A DNA stretch of 64,000 nucleotides from an uncultured Saprospiraceae bacterium (GCA_937980645.1 CALJPQ010000026.1:1-64000), one strand, 5' to 3'. Positions 34,901 through 43,741 are shown, numbered from the stretch's first letter. Program-made: numbers and translations. Notes: a model not told the origin generated them from the sequence alone.

Positions 34901-36894
34901 TCGACCAGATGGAGTTCGCACAGGTCTAAGTGCCGGATATCGGCCTTAAAATCGAACTCTGGCGTAGAGTCCTTGAGGCTGATGGTACCGTCGAAGGAGA
35001 AGGCGATATTTCGGTCGTCCATTTCGGCGCGGCCCTTGAAGACGGCCTGCTCGAAGCGCCCGTCGAGCTCGATGTTGTGGTAGTTGTAGCCTCGAAAATA
35101 GAGCGAGTCAATGGTTCCTGTGGCGCGCGTGCGGATGGTGTTGAGCGTCAGGCCTGTTCCTTCGGCGATTTTGAAATTGAAGGAGGCCAACCCAAACTGT
35201 TTATCGCCCGTCCAGGCGGCCAGGTCAAAGTCGTGCATTTCCAGAAAGCCCGAATAGCGGGCGCGTTCCTGGCCGCCTTCGAGGTCTAATTTCATGTCTA
35301 AGCGGCCATAGCCGACGTCGGAGGTGAGGTCTCCGGCCAGAATGTGGTTGGTGCCGAACAGGAAGTGGTAGTATCCACGGAAGCGGACATTGCCCAGCGT
35401 ATTGAAATAGTCTGGCGGGTCGAAGCCGGGCAGGATGCGGCGCAGGGTGCGCATGTTGGTTTCGGCGCGTTCGAGGTCGAAGAGCAGGCGCATACGGTCG
35501 CTGCCTTCGGCCAGGTCGTCGCCGTCGAATTTGCCGCGCAGCATCAGGTCTTTGCCCGCATGGATGAAGAGGTTACGACCGTTGAGGCTGTTGACACGCC
35601 CATAGACCCAGCCGGAGATGTCGGCTATCAGGTCGCGGTTGTGTTCAAAGAACGTGTTGATTTTCAGGTCGGGGCTGAAAAAAGCGATGTCGCCCAGGCG
35701 GATGCGTGAGCCATCAGCCAACCGCCCGTCCAGATAGACGCGGTCGGTGAACCGCTCAAAGTCGTGGTAGGTGCGGTAGCGCAGGCTGATGGTATCGGTC
35801 AGCAGGCTGCCGTTGGTCTGCAAGCGCATGCCGTAGAGGGCCGTGAGGGTATCGGAGACATGCACCTGACGGGCCGACAGGTGTTCGATGACGAAGCCAC
35901 TCTGCTCGCGCGCCTGTAGTTGCTTCAGCTGGCCGCCAAAGATTAAATCGGTGCTGGCCGTTACGCTATCGGCCTCCACAGCAATGTCGCTGACGAGCAG
36001 GTGGTCGAAGTCCATGACGCCCACCAGCCCATGACGCACAGGGGAGGCGTCGAAGCGGTCGAGCGCAAAGCGGCTATCCTGGAGCAACAGCTGCCCGACG
36101 AAAATCTGCAAGGGCTTGCTGCTGGTCGAAGTGTCGGACGGCGCCTCGGCAGCAGGCGGCGGGCTTTTCGGAGCGGCGAGCGCGCCCTCGAACTCCGCAA
36201 TAGCAAAGCTGACTCCGTCCAGCGCCAGCCGCCGCACGTGCAAGCGCTGGGCGCCGGGGCTGAAGTCATCCACCTGCAGGATGCCTTCGCGCAAGTAAGC
36301 CTCCATGCGCTTGCCGTCGGCGCGGTCGTCCAGCAGAAAATACACATCGCGCAAATGCAAATAGCGCACGCTCAGGCGAAACGACGACGGCGCTTTGTCG
36401 GGCCGAGGCGGCTCTGAGGAAGCAAAGTAGTCCAGAATAAACTGCAGATTGAGCGCCTCCTTACCCTCACCGCGACGCAAAAAGAAGCGGGCTTGTTCCA
36501 GGTCAATCTGGTCGAACTCCAACCGCCCGCGCAACACCGACCACACACCACTGCGCAGCCCGGCCTTAAGCGCACCGGCATACAAAAGCGTGTCGCCTTG
36601 CTGGTCAGATACATATAGCCGGCTGAGTTCCACGCCGTCCACCAATGACAGATACACGTAGCCAACCGACACCTCCGCGCCCCAGGCCCTGGAAAGCGCC
36701 GAGGCCACCCGGTCCACTAACCAGTTCTGGACGGGCGGAAACTGGAGGACGAAACCCAGGATTATGAGCAGACTGATCCCCCAAAAGAGCACTTTTTCCA
36801 CAACGGCCCATACACGCTGCCCCCATGAGCGCGCTTGGGGCGGCTCGGGATGAGGGGACTCTTCGGGCGGCAAGAGGGGCGTGTGCTCGGGCAT
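31927..36894 (-). CDS. TamB-like translocation/assembly module protein (DUF490)
   Basis: 1655 residues from ATG 36894 (MPEHTPLLPPEESPHPEPP); an upstream ATG at 36960 would translate the palindromic repeat and is rejected. Pro-rich cytoplasmic tail, one span at about 32-53 (VLFWGISLLIILGFVLQFPPV), AsmA-like start QNWLVDRVASALSRAWGAEVSVGYV, then over a thousand residues of repeated beta strands (the long lipid-groove form) and a C-terminal TamB domain: GRGSGDIRMVTTREGDFNMYGTYRILRG and RVSTRGDLFKP-like segments, ending in a strand-rich domain. TamB proteins bridge inner and outer membrane and help insert barrel proteins or move phospholipid. The flippase gene follows directly. No TamA partner gene in the window. 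Confidence 0.85.
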   Translation of the reverse strand: MPEHTPLLPPEESPHPEPPQARSWGQRVWAVVEKVLFWGISLLIILGFVLQFPPVQNWLVDRVASALSRAWGAEVSVGYVYLSLVDGVELSRLYVSDQQGDTLLYAGALKAGLRSGVWSVLRGRLEFDQIDLEQARFFLRRGEGKEALNLQFILDYFASSEPPRPDKAPSSFRLSVRYLHLRDVYFLLDDRADGKRMEAYLREGILQVDDFSPGAQRLHVRRLALDGVSFAIAEFEGALAAPKSPPPAAEAPSDTSTSSKPLQIFVGQLLLQDSRFALDRFDASPVRHGLVGVMDFDHLLVSDIAVEADSVTASTDLIFGGQLKQLQAREQSGFVIEHLSARQVHVSDTLTALYGMRLQTNGSLLTDTISLRYRTYHDFERFTDRVYLDGRLADGSRIRLGDIAFFSPDLKINTFFEHNRDLIADISGWVYGRVNSLNGRNLFIHAGKDLMLRGKFDGDDLAEGSDRMRLLFDLERAETNMRTLRRILPGFDPPDYFNTLGNVRFRGYYHFLFGTNHILAGDLTSDVGYGRLDMKLDLEGGQERARYSGFLEMHDFDLAAWTGDKQFGLASFNFKIAEGTGLTLNTIRTRATGTIDSLYFRGYNYHNIELDGRFEQAVFKGRAEMDDRNIAFSFDGTISLKDSTPEFDFKADIRHLDLCELHLVERDWILSGKVQHLKLYAPDWDNLYGAVVLRHFRLEEYGQVYRLDSLTFGASTNARGQRRFILFSDVLDGSLTGHFTVNRLWTNLLTVLQRYYPTLVRQAIGYTLPDTTAVNDNYQVKLRIKDTRNLLQLFVPELAPLQQVQFDARVNAPTGQIDLRASAPSLRYGNAEAYQPEVVWRINRDNGRLKIDLPWANLSPEQTLGHFSLEGDLSAEHIDFLFLAEDTTSVVERLFLKGELSTVDAMWNVHFNTATLTLFDERWEMEEDNYVRFRSGYWESQNIYLMHDLKRVMVESHNDGRGLRFALANFDLSFFERFFPLDNITYRGNIFNLDGEVEDIFEIKNLQAYITTDTVFVNEKPLGALMGFAEMVHWKAPLLTLLYLRDRDKHDLRISAGFLLNPDARPHVNGELGEIRPGEFQASVHARAFPLSVLELIVPDISKTSGTLDARIDLGGPFDRIRVNGEAWADGHFQLDYLKALFYLPRERIILTHDRIWADGDTILDATRRNAAIITGGLRHHHFQDWQVDCRIRSISPNFHILNTRQGDNDLFYGQAMGSFDAVFKGRFDKIDIRIDATTGRDTRLYIPVGSSSTDVQEINFITFRNAAPAIADTAETTSDRRRPRPAASGLSLEMNLSITEEAEVQLIFDAQAGDIIKGRGSGDIRMVTTREGDFNMYGTYRILRGEYLFTLLNWVNKPFTVEEGGTITWYGDPFGAQINLKAVYTENTALTNLIRDELATAPNLTLEANRPTRAVVTMHLRGDLFKPTISFDLAFPNIAGQLKSLTDSKLALLRQDQNELTRQVFGLVVVGSFLPPSTAAGFIQEGDYMASAFNTLTQMLSNQLSKYLNELASEWVGGSLSSIEFDIIYNEYRSQLNPEQPALNGVGRDFQVRLTGGFKDDRITVQVGSQVLGVPRPGTAANEAFLGGDVTIEIQFTQNRHWRLRVYHRTEPDIAGGTRRSRSGGGVVFRKEFDTFGEMMEGLTGWMRGRKNAS

Positions 36895-36929
36895 GGTAAT
36901 GCAATGCGGTGATGGGTGATTGGGTAAGT

Positions 36930-36971
36930 GGCCAAACAAGTTTGGCCGGCACTTTGCCAAACAAGTTCGGC
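36930..36971 (+). repeat. Dispersed palindromic repeat, tandem pair D
   Basis: First copy GGCCAAACAAGTTTGGCC at 36930-36947, second copy GCCAAACAAGTTCGGC at 36956-36971 (one mismatch in the right arm), period 25 bp, followed by GGGTACGGG. It fills most of the gap between the coiled-coil gene's stop (36981) and the TamB start (36894), and resembles pair E closely over about 50 bp. Confidence 0.85.
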
Positions 36972-36980
36972 GGGTACGGG

Positions 36981-37883
36981 TTAGCGGAGGCGGAAACTGG
37001 AGGCGCCTAAGAGGCCTTTGTCGCAGTATATGGCAGCCACATAGCTACCAGCCTTGAGGCGCTCTTCCAACTGATAAGAGAACGACAGGCGCTGGGTGGT
37101 TTCCAACACGACTTGTTTGGCTTGCTGTGCCTGTATCTCGACTGGGCCAGTAGGCGCGTACACAGTCGTCTGGATGGGATTGGCAGTAGGAATGGGCTTG
37201 CCCTTATCGTCAGTAACGACCAGGTAGAGCTTCTGGGGGCCCTGATATACTGGCGGCACGTCCACTAAGTCGAAGCTGATGAGCAATTCGCGCGCCTGAC
37301 GGGCTTTGGTCACCAATTTATCTGCCCGACGCACCACCTCGACGCGGAACGACGTAGCGCGAAACTGGGCCGACTGGGTTTTACGGATTTGCTCTTCGAG
37401 CTGTTTGGCGATATCCTCCACGCGGCCCTGCAACTGGGTGTTTTCCTCTGTGAGGCGCTGGTTTTCTTCGCGCAGCTGGCGGTTCTCTTCGCGCAGCAGA
37501 GTGATGATGGTCTCATATTCGGCGCGGATTTTTTTCAAATCCTCTATTTGCTTTTCTAAGGCCTTCACCTCGCGGCTGGCGTCGGCTTTTATTTGCTTGA
37601 TGACAATTTCTTTCTGTTCGACAATCGTGGCCGATTGAGCGATCTGCCCTTGCAGGCTTTCGTTCTCGGTACGCAGGGCGGCGTAGTCCTGCGAGAGGTT
37701 GTCCAACTCTTGTTCCAATTGCAGTTTCACCTGGGTCAGGGAGTCCACCAATACTTCTTGTTGGCGAAGGCTTTTCTGATACTCCTGGCTTTTATTCCAG
37801 AATACCCACCCTATGGCTGCCGAGGCCAGCAGGAGCAGGGTAACGATGATGGCATAGATGCGAGAATTTCCCGTCGTGCTCAT
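36981..37883 (-). CDS. Membrane-anchored coiled-coil protein
   Basis: 300 residues. One span near the N-terminus (about 9-29, YAIIVTLLLLASAAIGWVFW), then a long coiled coil (about 30-170) with heptad-rich Glu/Leu/Gln/Lys sequence (LREENRQLREENQRLTEENTQ), then a compact beta-rich C-terminal domain (about 175-300) with FRVEVVRRADKLVTKARQARELLISFDL and QKLYLVVTDDKGKPI. This architecture recurs in Bacteroidota, but the family is not one I can name. It is probably anchored in the inner membrane with the coiled coil in the periplasm. Gene for TamB-like protein follows 86 bp downstream across the repeat pair. Confidence 0.6.
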   Translation of the reverse strand: MSTTGNSRIYAIIVTLLLLASAAIGWVFWNKSQEYQKSLRQQEVLVDSLTQVKLQLEQELDNLSQDYAALRTENESLQGQIAQSATIVEQKEIVIKQIKADASREVKALEKQIEDLKKIRAEYETIITLLREENRQLREENQRLTEENTQLQGRVEDIAKQLEEQIRKTQSAQFRATSFRVEVVRRADKLVTKARQARELLISFDLVDVPPVYQGPQKLYLVVTDDKGKPIPTANPIQTTVYAPTGPVEIQAQQAKQVVLETTQRLSFSYQLEERLKAGSYVAAIYCDKGLLGASSFRLR

Positions 37884-38064
37884 AGTGTGTGCTGCAAGTT
37901 AGAATGAGAAGAATGAAAAATGAAAGGTGAAGGATGTACCGTTATTTGCCGGGGTTGCCTCTTCGGTTTTGCCGTTATGCGTCTTTTCGACAACGACAAA
38001 AGCGGCCCAAACAGACGAATTTTTCATCAAAATACAGTTATTTTTTCGTAAAAAAAACCGACGG

Positions 38065-38754
38065 CTAACCGACGAAAGGCTGCACATGCAGCTGGCGCGT
38101 GTCGGCTTGGAAGGCCAGCAAATGGCCCAGACCTTTATCGCCGTGTGTGGGTGCATAAACGCAGCCGTTGTCCAAGTTGAGGTATCGCTGTTGGTCTAAA
38201 CGTTGGAGTTGTTGTTCGATGGTCTCCAGCGGCATGGGCGTGTGTCCGTGCAGGAGGATACGGTTGCCCAGCCATTCGTAGTTGATATCGCCATACCATC
38301 GGCGCGCCCACAGCAGAGAGATGGTATCTTCCAAAGGATCGGGGAAGTAGAAATTCACTCCAGCGTGCACGCATAGGTAGCCCTCCGTTTCATACCACAG
38401 GGGCATGGCTTGAAAGAATTCCATGTACTTTTGAGGAATATCTTCGGGCTTGCTGACGCCGAAACTTTCTAATGTTTGTGGGCCGCCGTTGAGTTCGAGC
38501 CAGTTTTCCCTGCAGTAGCGGTCTTCGAGGGCATCTAAGATCATTTGTTCGTGGTTGCCGCGCAGGCAAACGGTCTGGATGCCCGATGCCTGCAATTGCC
38601 ACGCGATATCCACGACGCCTTTGCTGTCGGGGCCGCGGTCTACGAGGTCGCCCATAAAAACCACTGAGTCGCCGGCTTTCGGCCTCAGGCGCTTCAGGAG
38701 GGCTTCCAACGTGCGGCGGCACCCATGCACGTCGCCAATGAAGTAGGTAGGCAT
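38065..38754 (-). CDS. Metallophosphoesterase, PPP-type (serine/threonine phosphatase-like)
   Basis: 229 residues from ATG 38754 (MPTYFIGDVHG). The metal-site motifs of the PPP family are all present: GDVHGC (about 6-11), GDLVDRGPDS (about 34-43), GNHEQM (about 68-73), a His in YLCVHAGVNF and one in ILLHGHTPM. Such enzymes use two metal ions to hydrolyse phosphate from Ser/Thr/Tyr residues or from dinucleotides such as Ap4A. Length fits the bacterial PrpA/ApaH-like group. Cytoplasmic. It lies 10 bp after the TPR lipoprotein stop, hence cotranscribed. Confidence 0.88.
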   Translation of the reverse strand: MPTYFIGDVHGCRRTLEALLKRLRPKAGDSVVFMGDLVDRGPDSKGVVDIAWQLQASGIQTVCLRGNHEQMILDALEDRYCRENWLELNGGPQTLESFGVSKPEDIPQKYMEFFQAMPLWYETEGYLCVHAGVNFYFPDPLEDTISLLWARRWYGDINYEWLGNRILLHGHTPMPLETIEQQLQRLDQQRYLNLDNGCVYAPTHGDKGLGHLLAFQADTRQLHVQPFVG

Positions 38755-38764
38755 AAGCAAAGGG

Positions 38765-39856
38765 TTACCTGGATTTCTGTTTGTTGAGCCGCTCTAACGC
38801 TTCTTTGGGTTCGGCGTAGTTGGGCGACATTTTGCTGGCCTGCACATAGTCGGCGCGGGCGGCTTCGGGGTTGCCCATGAGTTCGCTGGTCAGGCCGCGA
38901 TAGTAGTAGGCCATGACGAAGAGCGGATCGGTCTTCACAGCAAGGTTGAAGTGATCGTAAGCCTTGCTCATGGAGTCTAATTCCAGGTAAATCATGCCCA
39001 TGTCGAAGTAGGCATTGGAGTAGTCGGGATTGCGCCGCACGATGTCGCGATAGATGGCGAAGGCCTGGTCAAATTCGCCGCGCACTTTGTAGAAGACGGC
39101 TTTAAACTCACGAGCCTCTAAGTTGGTCGAGTCCACGCGCAAGACGTTATCGAAGCATTGCAGGGCCATGGGGTTGTCCTGATTTAGGTAAATGCGGCCC
39201 ATGAACATCCAGGCGTCGGCGTTTTCGGCGTCGTGCTGGACGGCTTTTTTAAAGGAGGCAAGTGCTTTGGTAGTATCGCCCATGTCTAAGGCTACGCGCC
39301 CGGCCATGAAGAAGGCTTCGGGATGTTGCGGCTGCAGGCGGAAGATGCGGTCGAGGGTGGCCAGAGCGTCGCCGTGCTGGCGCACGATGAGCTGGAATTC
39401 GCTCAGTTTGAGCAGCGTAGGTATGCGCTCCGGGAAGCGCTCGGCGGCTAACTTCAGGACGTCAATGGCCCGTTTAGAATCGTTGGGGCGTGCGTAGTCA
39501 ATCAGCACGTCGGCCAACAGGTGGTAATACTCCGGCTTCATCGAGTCTATGCTCATGGCCGTTTGCAGGTCGGATAAAGCTTCATCGAAGCCATCCAGCT
39601 GGTAGTAAGCCTCCGCGCGCAGGTAATAAAGCGAGTCGTTTTTGGGCTCTTGTTCAATGAGGCGCGTCAGGCGTGCTATCTCCGGGTCGGTCGCCAGGTG
39701 CAGATAGGCCTCCGGAACCTTTTTAGAGTCGCTCTTGCAGGCCAGAAAGAGCAGACTACCGAGCAGCGCCGCAAAACCGGCCAACTTATGAACTATGGTC
39801 CTCTCTGTCAGGTACCATGTTGATGCTGTCAAATACTGCATTGTTATTTTCTTCAT
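38765..39856 (-). CDS. TPR-repeat lipoprotein
   Basis: 363 residues. An N-terminal leader (a 21-residue polar start, then VHKLAGFAALLGSLLFLAC) ends in a lipobox LFLAC; the real start may be the ATG at 39841 (MQYLTAS). The rest consists of about seven to eight tetratricopeptide repeats, e.g. SLYYLRAEAYYQLDGFDEALSDLQTAMSID, AWMFMGRIYLNQDNPMALQCFDNVLRVD, AYFDMGMIYLELDSMSKAYDHFNLAVKTD. TPRs serve protein-protein contact. Probably outer-membrane anchored, facing the periplasm. Upstream promoter at 39939-39946; metallophosphatase follows. Confidence 0.8.
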   Translation of the reverse strand: MKKITMQYLTASTWYLTERTIVHKLAGFAALLGSLLFLACKSDSKKVPEAYLHLATDPEIARLTRLIEQEPKNDSLYYLRAEAYYQLDGFDEALSDLQTAMSIDSMKPEYYHLLADVLIDYARPNDSKRAIDVLKLAAERFPERIPTLLKLSEFQLIVRQHGDALATLDRIFRLQPQHPEAFFMAGRVALDMGDTTKALASFKKAVQHDAENADAWMFMGRIYLNQDNPMALQCFDNVLRVDSTNLEAREFKAVFYKVRGEFDQAFAIYRDIVRRNPDYSNAYFDMGMIYLELDSMSKAYDHFNLAVKTDPLFVMAYYYRGLTSELMGNPEAARADYVQASKMSPNYAEPKEALERLNKQKSR

Positions 39857-39938
39857 GTCTCTTTATCCCTTCGTGTCTTAGCGGTGAAAACAGCCCGGCG
39901 AAAATTCTTCGGGCTTTTGTGGTGAAAACACGTCCCGG

Positions 39939-39946
39939 CAAAGGTA
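39939..39946 (-). promoter_or_regulatory. -7 element for the TPR lipoprotein operon
   Basis: TACCTTTG on the minus strand (39946-39939), followed by CCGGG, about 83 nt before ATG 39856. No TTG at normal spacing. The divergent alpha/beta hydrolase gene starts at 39993. Confidence 0.5.
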
Positions 39947-39992
39947 AACAACAAACGCACAGTGCCGTTTTAGTGCTATTTTAAGCCGAAAC

Positions 39993-40757
39993 ATGGAACT
40001 CTATTACCGCGAATTTGGGCAGGGCACGCCGGTGGTCATCCTGCACGGCCTATTTGGTTTTTCGGACAATTGGCAGACGCTGGCTAAAGCCCTTTCCGAA
40101 GACTACCTCGTCATCACGCCCGACCTGCGCAACCACGGTCGCTCGCCGCACGCGCCCACGCATTCGTATCCCGAAATGGCCGAAGACCTGCGCGCTTTTC
40201 TGGACAGCCATGGCATCTACACCACCACTCTCATTGGCCATTCGATGGGCGGTAAGGTGGCCATGCAGTTCGCGCTCGAACACCCTGACCGCGTAGAGCG
40301 CTTAGTCGTGGTGGACATCGCCCCGGGCGCCGCTGAAAGTAATCATGAGGGCATTTTTGAGGCGCTGTTATCCCTGAATATCAACGAACTGAAGACAAGG
40401 GAAGAGGCTGACGCCATTCTTCAGCAACGCATCCCGGAAGTGAGTATTCGGCAGTTTTTGCTCAAAAACCTGACGCGAAACCCTGACGGGTCATTTGCCT
40501 GGAAGATGAACCTACCGGTGCTGTGGGCGCATTACGCCGACATTCTGGCGCCGGTGCAGGGCGAACCATTTGACAAACCTACCCTATTTGTGCGCGGCAG
40601 CCGCTCGAATTACATCCAGGACGACGACCTGCCGCTCATTCGCACGCTGTTTCTGCAGGCGCGCGTGGAGACCATCGAGGGCGCCGGGCACTGGGTGCAC
40701 GCCGAAAAGCCGCAGGAGCTGCTCACGCTGCTCCGCAACTTCCTGGCATCCCCTTGA
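39993..40757 (+). CDS. Alpha/beta hydrolase (YbfF-like esterase)
   Basis: 254 residues. Standard fold landmarks: VVILHGLFGFSDNW (oxyanion region), DLRNHGRSPH, nucleophile elbow GHSMGGKVA with Ser about 84, PTLFVRGSRSNYIQDDD for the acid, and GHWVHAEKP for the catalytic His near residue 235. No signal peptide, so cytoplasmic. The RNHGRS phrase and length match the YbfF/PHYH-like acyl esterase branch acting on acyl-CoA or other esters; substrate not readable. Divergent to the TPR lipoprotein, convergent with ftsZ (32 bp between stops). Confidence 0.85.
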   Translation: MELYYREFGQGTPVVILHGLFGFSDNWQTLAKALSEDYLVITPDLRNHGRSPHAPTHSYPEMAEDLRAFLDSHGIYTTTLIGHSMGGKVAMQFALEHPDRVERLVVVDIAPGAAESNHEGIFEALLSLNINELKTREEADAILQQRIPEVSIRQFLLKNLTRNPDGSFAWKMNLPVLWAHYADILAPVQGEPFDKPTLFVRGSRSNYIQDDDLPLIRTLFLQARVETIEGAGHWVHAEKPQELLTLLRNFLASP

Positions 40758-40789
40758 TGGATTTACCTCAGGCATCGGATTGGCCCGGC

Positions 40790-42283
40790 TCAGTCCACGT
40801 TATCGTGCAGGTAGCTGTTGCCGTTGGGTCGTATTTCGACGTCGTCGTCTTCAATAGAGAGCGTCCATTCCGACATTTCACGCGCATCGGACTCGGGTAC
40901 GTCATCGAGTTTGAGGCCTTGGCGCAGGTAGGCGGGCTGGCTTTCTAGTTCGATGATGGTTTGCGGTGAGTTGAGCTTGACCACACTAAGTGGCCGGCTT
41001 TGGGCTTCCTGGCGGCGGCGCTGCGCTTCTATGAGGCGCTGGCGGCGTTCTTCGGGTGTCAGGTCAGGTGTGGATGCGCTGCTGGGCTTCAGGAACGGCT
41101 CACCGGATTTGGGCCGTGCGCTGTCCACGGTAGAGCGCACGCTGTCGAAGTCAAACTCGATGGTGGGCGCCTTTTTGGGCGTGTCCGGTTCTTCGTCGGC
41201 CTGAGCGGTGACGGTGGCCAACGAAGGTTTGGGCGCATCTTCGTCCAAATGCAGCACTTGCTTGCTGCCGGAAGAGGCTGGCGTTTGCGCGCGCGAGGTA
41301 GCGGGTACCTGAGGCATTTTGCGCGAAGCCTCGAAGCCGGTGGCGATGATGGTTACGCTGATTTTCTCGCCCAGCCGCTCATCGAAGCAATTGCCCCAGA
41401 TGAGGTTAGCGTTTTCGCCGGCCTCCTGCTGGATGAACTCCGTTATTTCGAAGATTTCATCCATGGTAGCCTCTTTGGTGCCGGAGGTAATGTTGACTAA
41501 GATGTTTTTGGCGCCGAAGATGTTGTTGTCTTCGAGTAAGGGGGAGTTGAGGGCTTCGTCCACGGCGCGGCGGGCGCGTCCGTCGCCTTCGACGGCGGCG
41601 GTGCCCATGACGGCCACGCCGGAGCCACGCATGACGGTGTTGACGTCCTCAAAGTCCACATTGACGTAGCCAGGCACGGTGATGATTTCAGCAATGCCTT
41701 TAGCAGCCGTGCACAGGATGCTGTCGGCTTGCGAAAAGGCCGCCGAGACGCCCATATTGCCGTAAATAAGGCGCAACTTGTCGTTGCTGATGACCACGAG
41801 GCAGTCCACGTTTTTGCGGAGTTCTTCTAGGCCCTCGTAGCCGTTGTTAACACGGATGCGACCCTCGAAAGAGAAGGGCAGGGTAACGATGCCCACCGTC
41901 AGGATGCCCATTTCCTGCGCCGTTTTGGCGATGATGGGTGCCGCGCCAGTGCCGGTACCACCGCCCATGCCGGCGGTGATGAAGACCATTTTGGCGCCAT
42001 CGTCCAGAAAGCGTTTGATTTCTTCGATGCTTTCCATGCAGGCGCGTTTGCCGATTTCGGGTTTGCTGCCCGCGCCGCGGCCCTCCGTCAAGCTGGCGCC
42101 CAGCGGAATTTTTACGGGCACTGGGCTGAGGCTCATGGCCTGTGCATCGGTGTTGCAAATGGCGTAGTCCACGCCAACGATGCCTTGCTTGTACATGTAT
42201 GTAACGGCATTCGAGCCGCCGCCGCCCACGCCAATGATTTTTATGATGGAAGGCTCTTCCTTGCGGTTTAAATCGAACAACAT
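40790..42283 (-). CDS. ftsZ: Cell division GTPase FtsZ
   Basis: 497 residues. The N-terminal GTPase domain begins FDLNRKEEPSIIKIIGVGGGGSNAV; the tubulin signature MGGGTGTGAAPI is at about 105-113, and the T7 synergy segment NVDFEDVNTVM near 205. A long variable linker (about 320-440) follows. The conserved FtsZ-tail motif appears as QPAYLR near residue 448, unusually followed by about 50 more residues. FtsZ polymerises at mid-cell to form the division ring. Last gene of the dcw cluster, 60 bp after ftsA; a hairpin at 42316-42340 lies between them. Confidence 0.97.
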   Translation of the reverse strand: MLFDLNRKEEPSIIKIIGVGGGGSNAVTYMYKQGIVGVDYAICNTDAQAMSLSPVPVKIPLGASLTEGRGAGSKPEIGKRACMESIEEIKRFLDDGAKMVFITAGMGGGTGTGAAPIIAKTAQEMGILTVGIVTLPFSFEGRIRVNNGYEGLEELRKNVDCLVVISNDKLRLIYGNMGVSAAFSQADSILCTAAKGIAEIITVPGYVNVDFEDVNTVMRGSGVAVMGTAAVEGDGRARRAVDEALNSPLLEDNNIFGAKNILVNITSGTKEATMDEIFEITEFIQQEAGENANLIWGNCFDERLGEKISVTIIATGFEASRKMPQVPATSRAQTPASSGSKQVLHLDEDAPKPSLATVTAQADEEPDTPKKAPTIEFDFDSVRSTVDSARPKSGEPFLKPSSASTPDLTPEERRQRLIEAQRRRQEAQSRPLSVVKLNSPQTIIELESQPAYLRQGLKLDDVPESDAREMSEWTLSIEDDDVEIRPNGNSYLHDNVD

Positions 42284-42315
42284 AGCGTCGAAAATTTTAG
42301 AAGGTGAACGAACAA

Positions 42316-42340
42316 CGCTGCCTCCGGCTCGGGGGCAGCG
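42316..42340 (-). other. Hairpin between ftsA and ftsZ
   Basis: CGCTGCC (42316-42322) pairs with GGCAGCG (42334-42340), 11-nt loop. No U tract on the minus strand (next bases TTGTTC), so a terminator is doubtful; RNA processing or partial attenuation is possible. Confidence 0.4.
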
Positions 42341-42343
42341 GCT

Positions 42344-43675
42344 CTATTTCTTAAAATCAATGTCAGGTTCAGCCTCGAACCACTCTTTGGTTTTGCGCAA
42401 GACGCTGTCTAACCAGCTGGCCGGCTTTTCTTCCGCCACGTTGGAAGGTTCTTTCTGGCCGTTGGCCGCCTGTGCTTCGGCGAGCTTTTCCTGGCGGCGG
42501 ACGTCGTCTAATCCTCTGATTAGCAGGCCGATACCCGTGCTGAAGATGGGACTGTTGACGCTTTCGCGGTAGCCGTGGGCCAGGTGCTCGACGGGCAGAC
42601 CAATGCGGCAGCTCATGCCGGTGTGCAGCTCGGCCAGCTTGTCGGCGTGTTGCAGCAGGGCGCCGCCGCCGGTGAGGACGATGCCACCGATGAGTTTGCG
42701 TTCGTAGCCGCTGCGCCGAATTTCCCACAGGACGTAGTCAAAGATTTCCTCCATACGCGCCTGGATGATGCGCGCCAGGTTCTTCTCGCTGATTTCCTTG
42801 TGGTCGCGCCCGCGCAGCCCCGGGATGGTGATGATGCGGTTGTCATAGACCTCTGAGGCCAGCGCCGAGCCAAAGCGCACTTTGAGCTTTTCGGCCTGCG
42901 GTTGCAGCACCGTGCAGCCCTCTTTGATGTCGGACGTAACCACATTACCCCCAAAGGGGATGACCGCCGTGTGGCGGATGATGTTGTCGTGGAAGACCGT
43001 GATATCGGTAGTACCACCGCCGATATCCACCAATGCTACGCCGGCCTGGCGCTCCTCTTCGTAGAGCACGGCTTCAGCGCTGGCAATGGGCTCCAGTGTC
43101 AGGTCGGCCACCTTCAACCCTGCTTTTTCAATGCAGCGATAGAGGTTGTTAATGGCCGTTATCTGGCCGGTGATAATGTGGAAATTGGCCTCCAGCCGCA
43201 CGCCACACATGCCGATGGGGTCGGAAATGCCCTGCTCGTTGTCCACCGTGAATTCTTGCGGAAAGACGTGGATGATCTTGTCGCCCGGCGGTAGCACGAG
43301 CTTGAACATGTCATTGACTAAGCGGTCAATGTCGCGCCGCGAGATTTCGGTGTGGTCGTTTTCGCGCGTCAGAATGCCGCGATGCTGCAGGCTCTTGATG
43401 TGCTGGCCTGCAATGCCGACATAGACGGTATGAAACTTCATGCCGGCCTGCCGCTCGCAGATGTCTACGGCTTCGCGGATGGCGTTGACGGTCTTTTCAA
43501 TGTTGCTGACGACACCGCGCAGTACGCCGGTGCTTTCGACTTTCCCTACACCGAGGATTTCGAGTTTTCCATGCGCGTCCCGGCGCCCGGCCAGACAACA
43601 CACTTTGGTGGTGCCAATGTCGAGCGCAACAACCACATCGGTGGTTTGTGGTGCTAATTCGGTCATGGTGTGCAA
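42344..43675 (-). CDS. ftsA: Cell division protein FtsA
   Basis: 443 residues from ATG 43675; ATG 43666 (MTELAPQTTDV) is a plausible alternative. Actin-like phosphate-1 motif VVALDIGTTKVCCLAG, SHS2/1C region, ATP-binding segments ALVDIGGGTTDITVF and GGIVLTGGGALLQHADKLAE, and a C-terminal basic/amphipathic tail (SWLDSVLRKTKEWFEA) that would bind membrane. FtsA tethers FtsZ filaments to the membrane and recruits later division proteins. Own promoter at 43742-43774; ftsZ follows. Confidence 0.95.
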   Translation of the reverse strand: MHTMTELAPQTTDVVVALDIGTTKVCCLAGRRDAHGKLEILGVGKVESTGVLRGVVSNIEKTVNAIREAVDICERQAGMKFHTVYVGIAGQHIKSLQHRGILTRENDHTEISRRDIDRLVNDMFKLVLPPGDKIIHVFPQEFTVDNEQGISDPIGMCGVRLEANFHIITGQITAINNLYRCIEKAGLKVADLTLEPIASAEAVLYEEERQAGVALVDIGGGTTDITVFHDNIIRHTAVIPFGGNVVTSDIKEGCTVLQPQAEKLKVRFGSALASEVYDNRIITIPGLRGRDHKEISEKNLARIIQARMEEIFDYVLWEIRRSGYERKLIGGIVLTGGGALLQHADKLAELHTGMSCRIGLPVEHLAHGYRESVNSPIFSTGIGLLIRGLDDVRRQEKLAEAQAANGQKEPSNVAEEKPASWLDSVLRKTKEWFEAEPDIDFKK

Positions 43676-43741
43676 AGGTTACGTGAAAAAATAAGGTTCC
43701 TGCCGTGGTTGTCCTTTGCACCCTTCCTGTATTCCCGGGCA

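Noticed and set aside
36895-36960. N-terminal extension of the TamB-like protein (start at 36960)
   Set aside because: The extension is a translation of the palindromic repeat; ATG 36894 gives the normal start before the membrane span.
37104-37120. ACTTGTTTGGC in the coiled-coil gene as another repeat copy
   Set aside because: Only half of the palindrome matches and it is plain coding sequence (AQQAKQVV).
42316-42340. Strong terminator between ftsA and ftsZ
   Set aside because: Stem is only 7 bp with no U tract on the minus strand; listed as a hairpin only.
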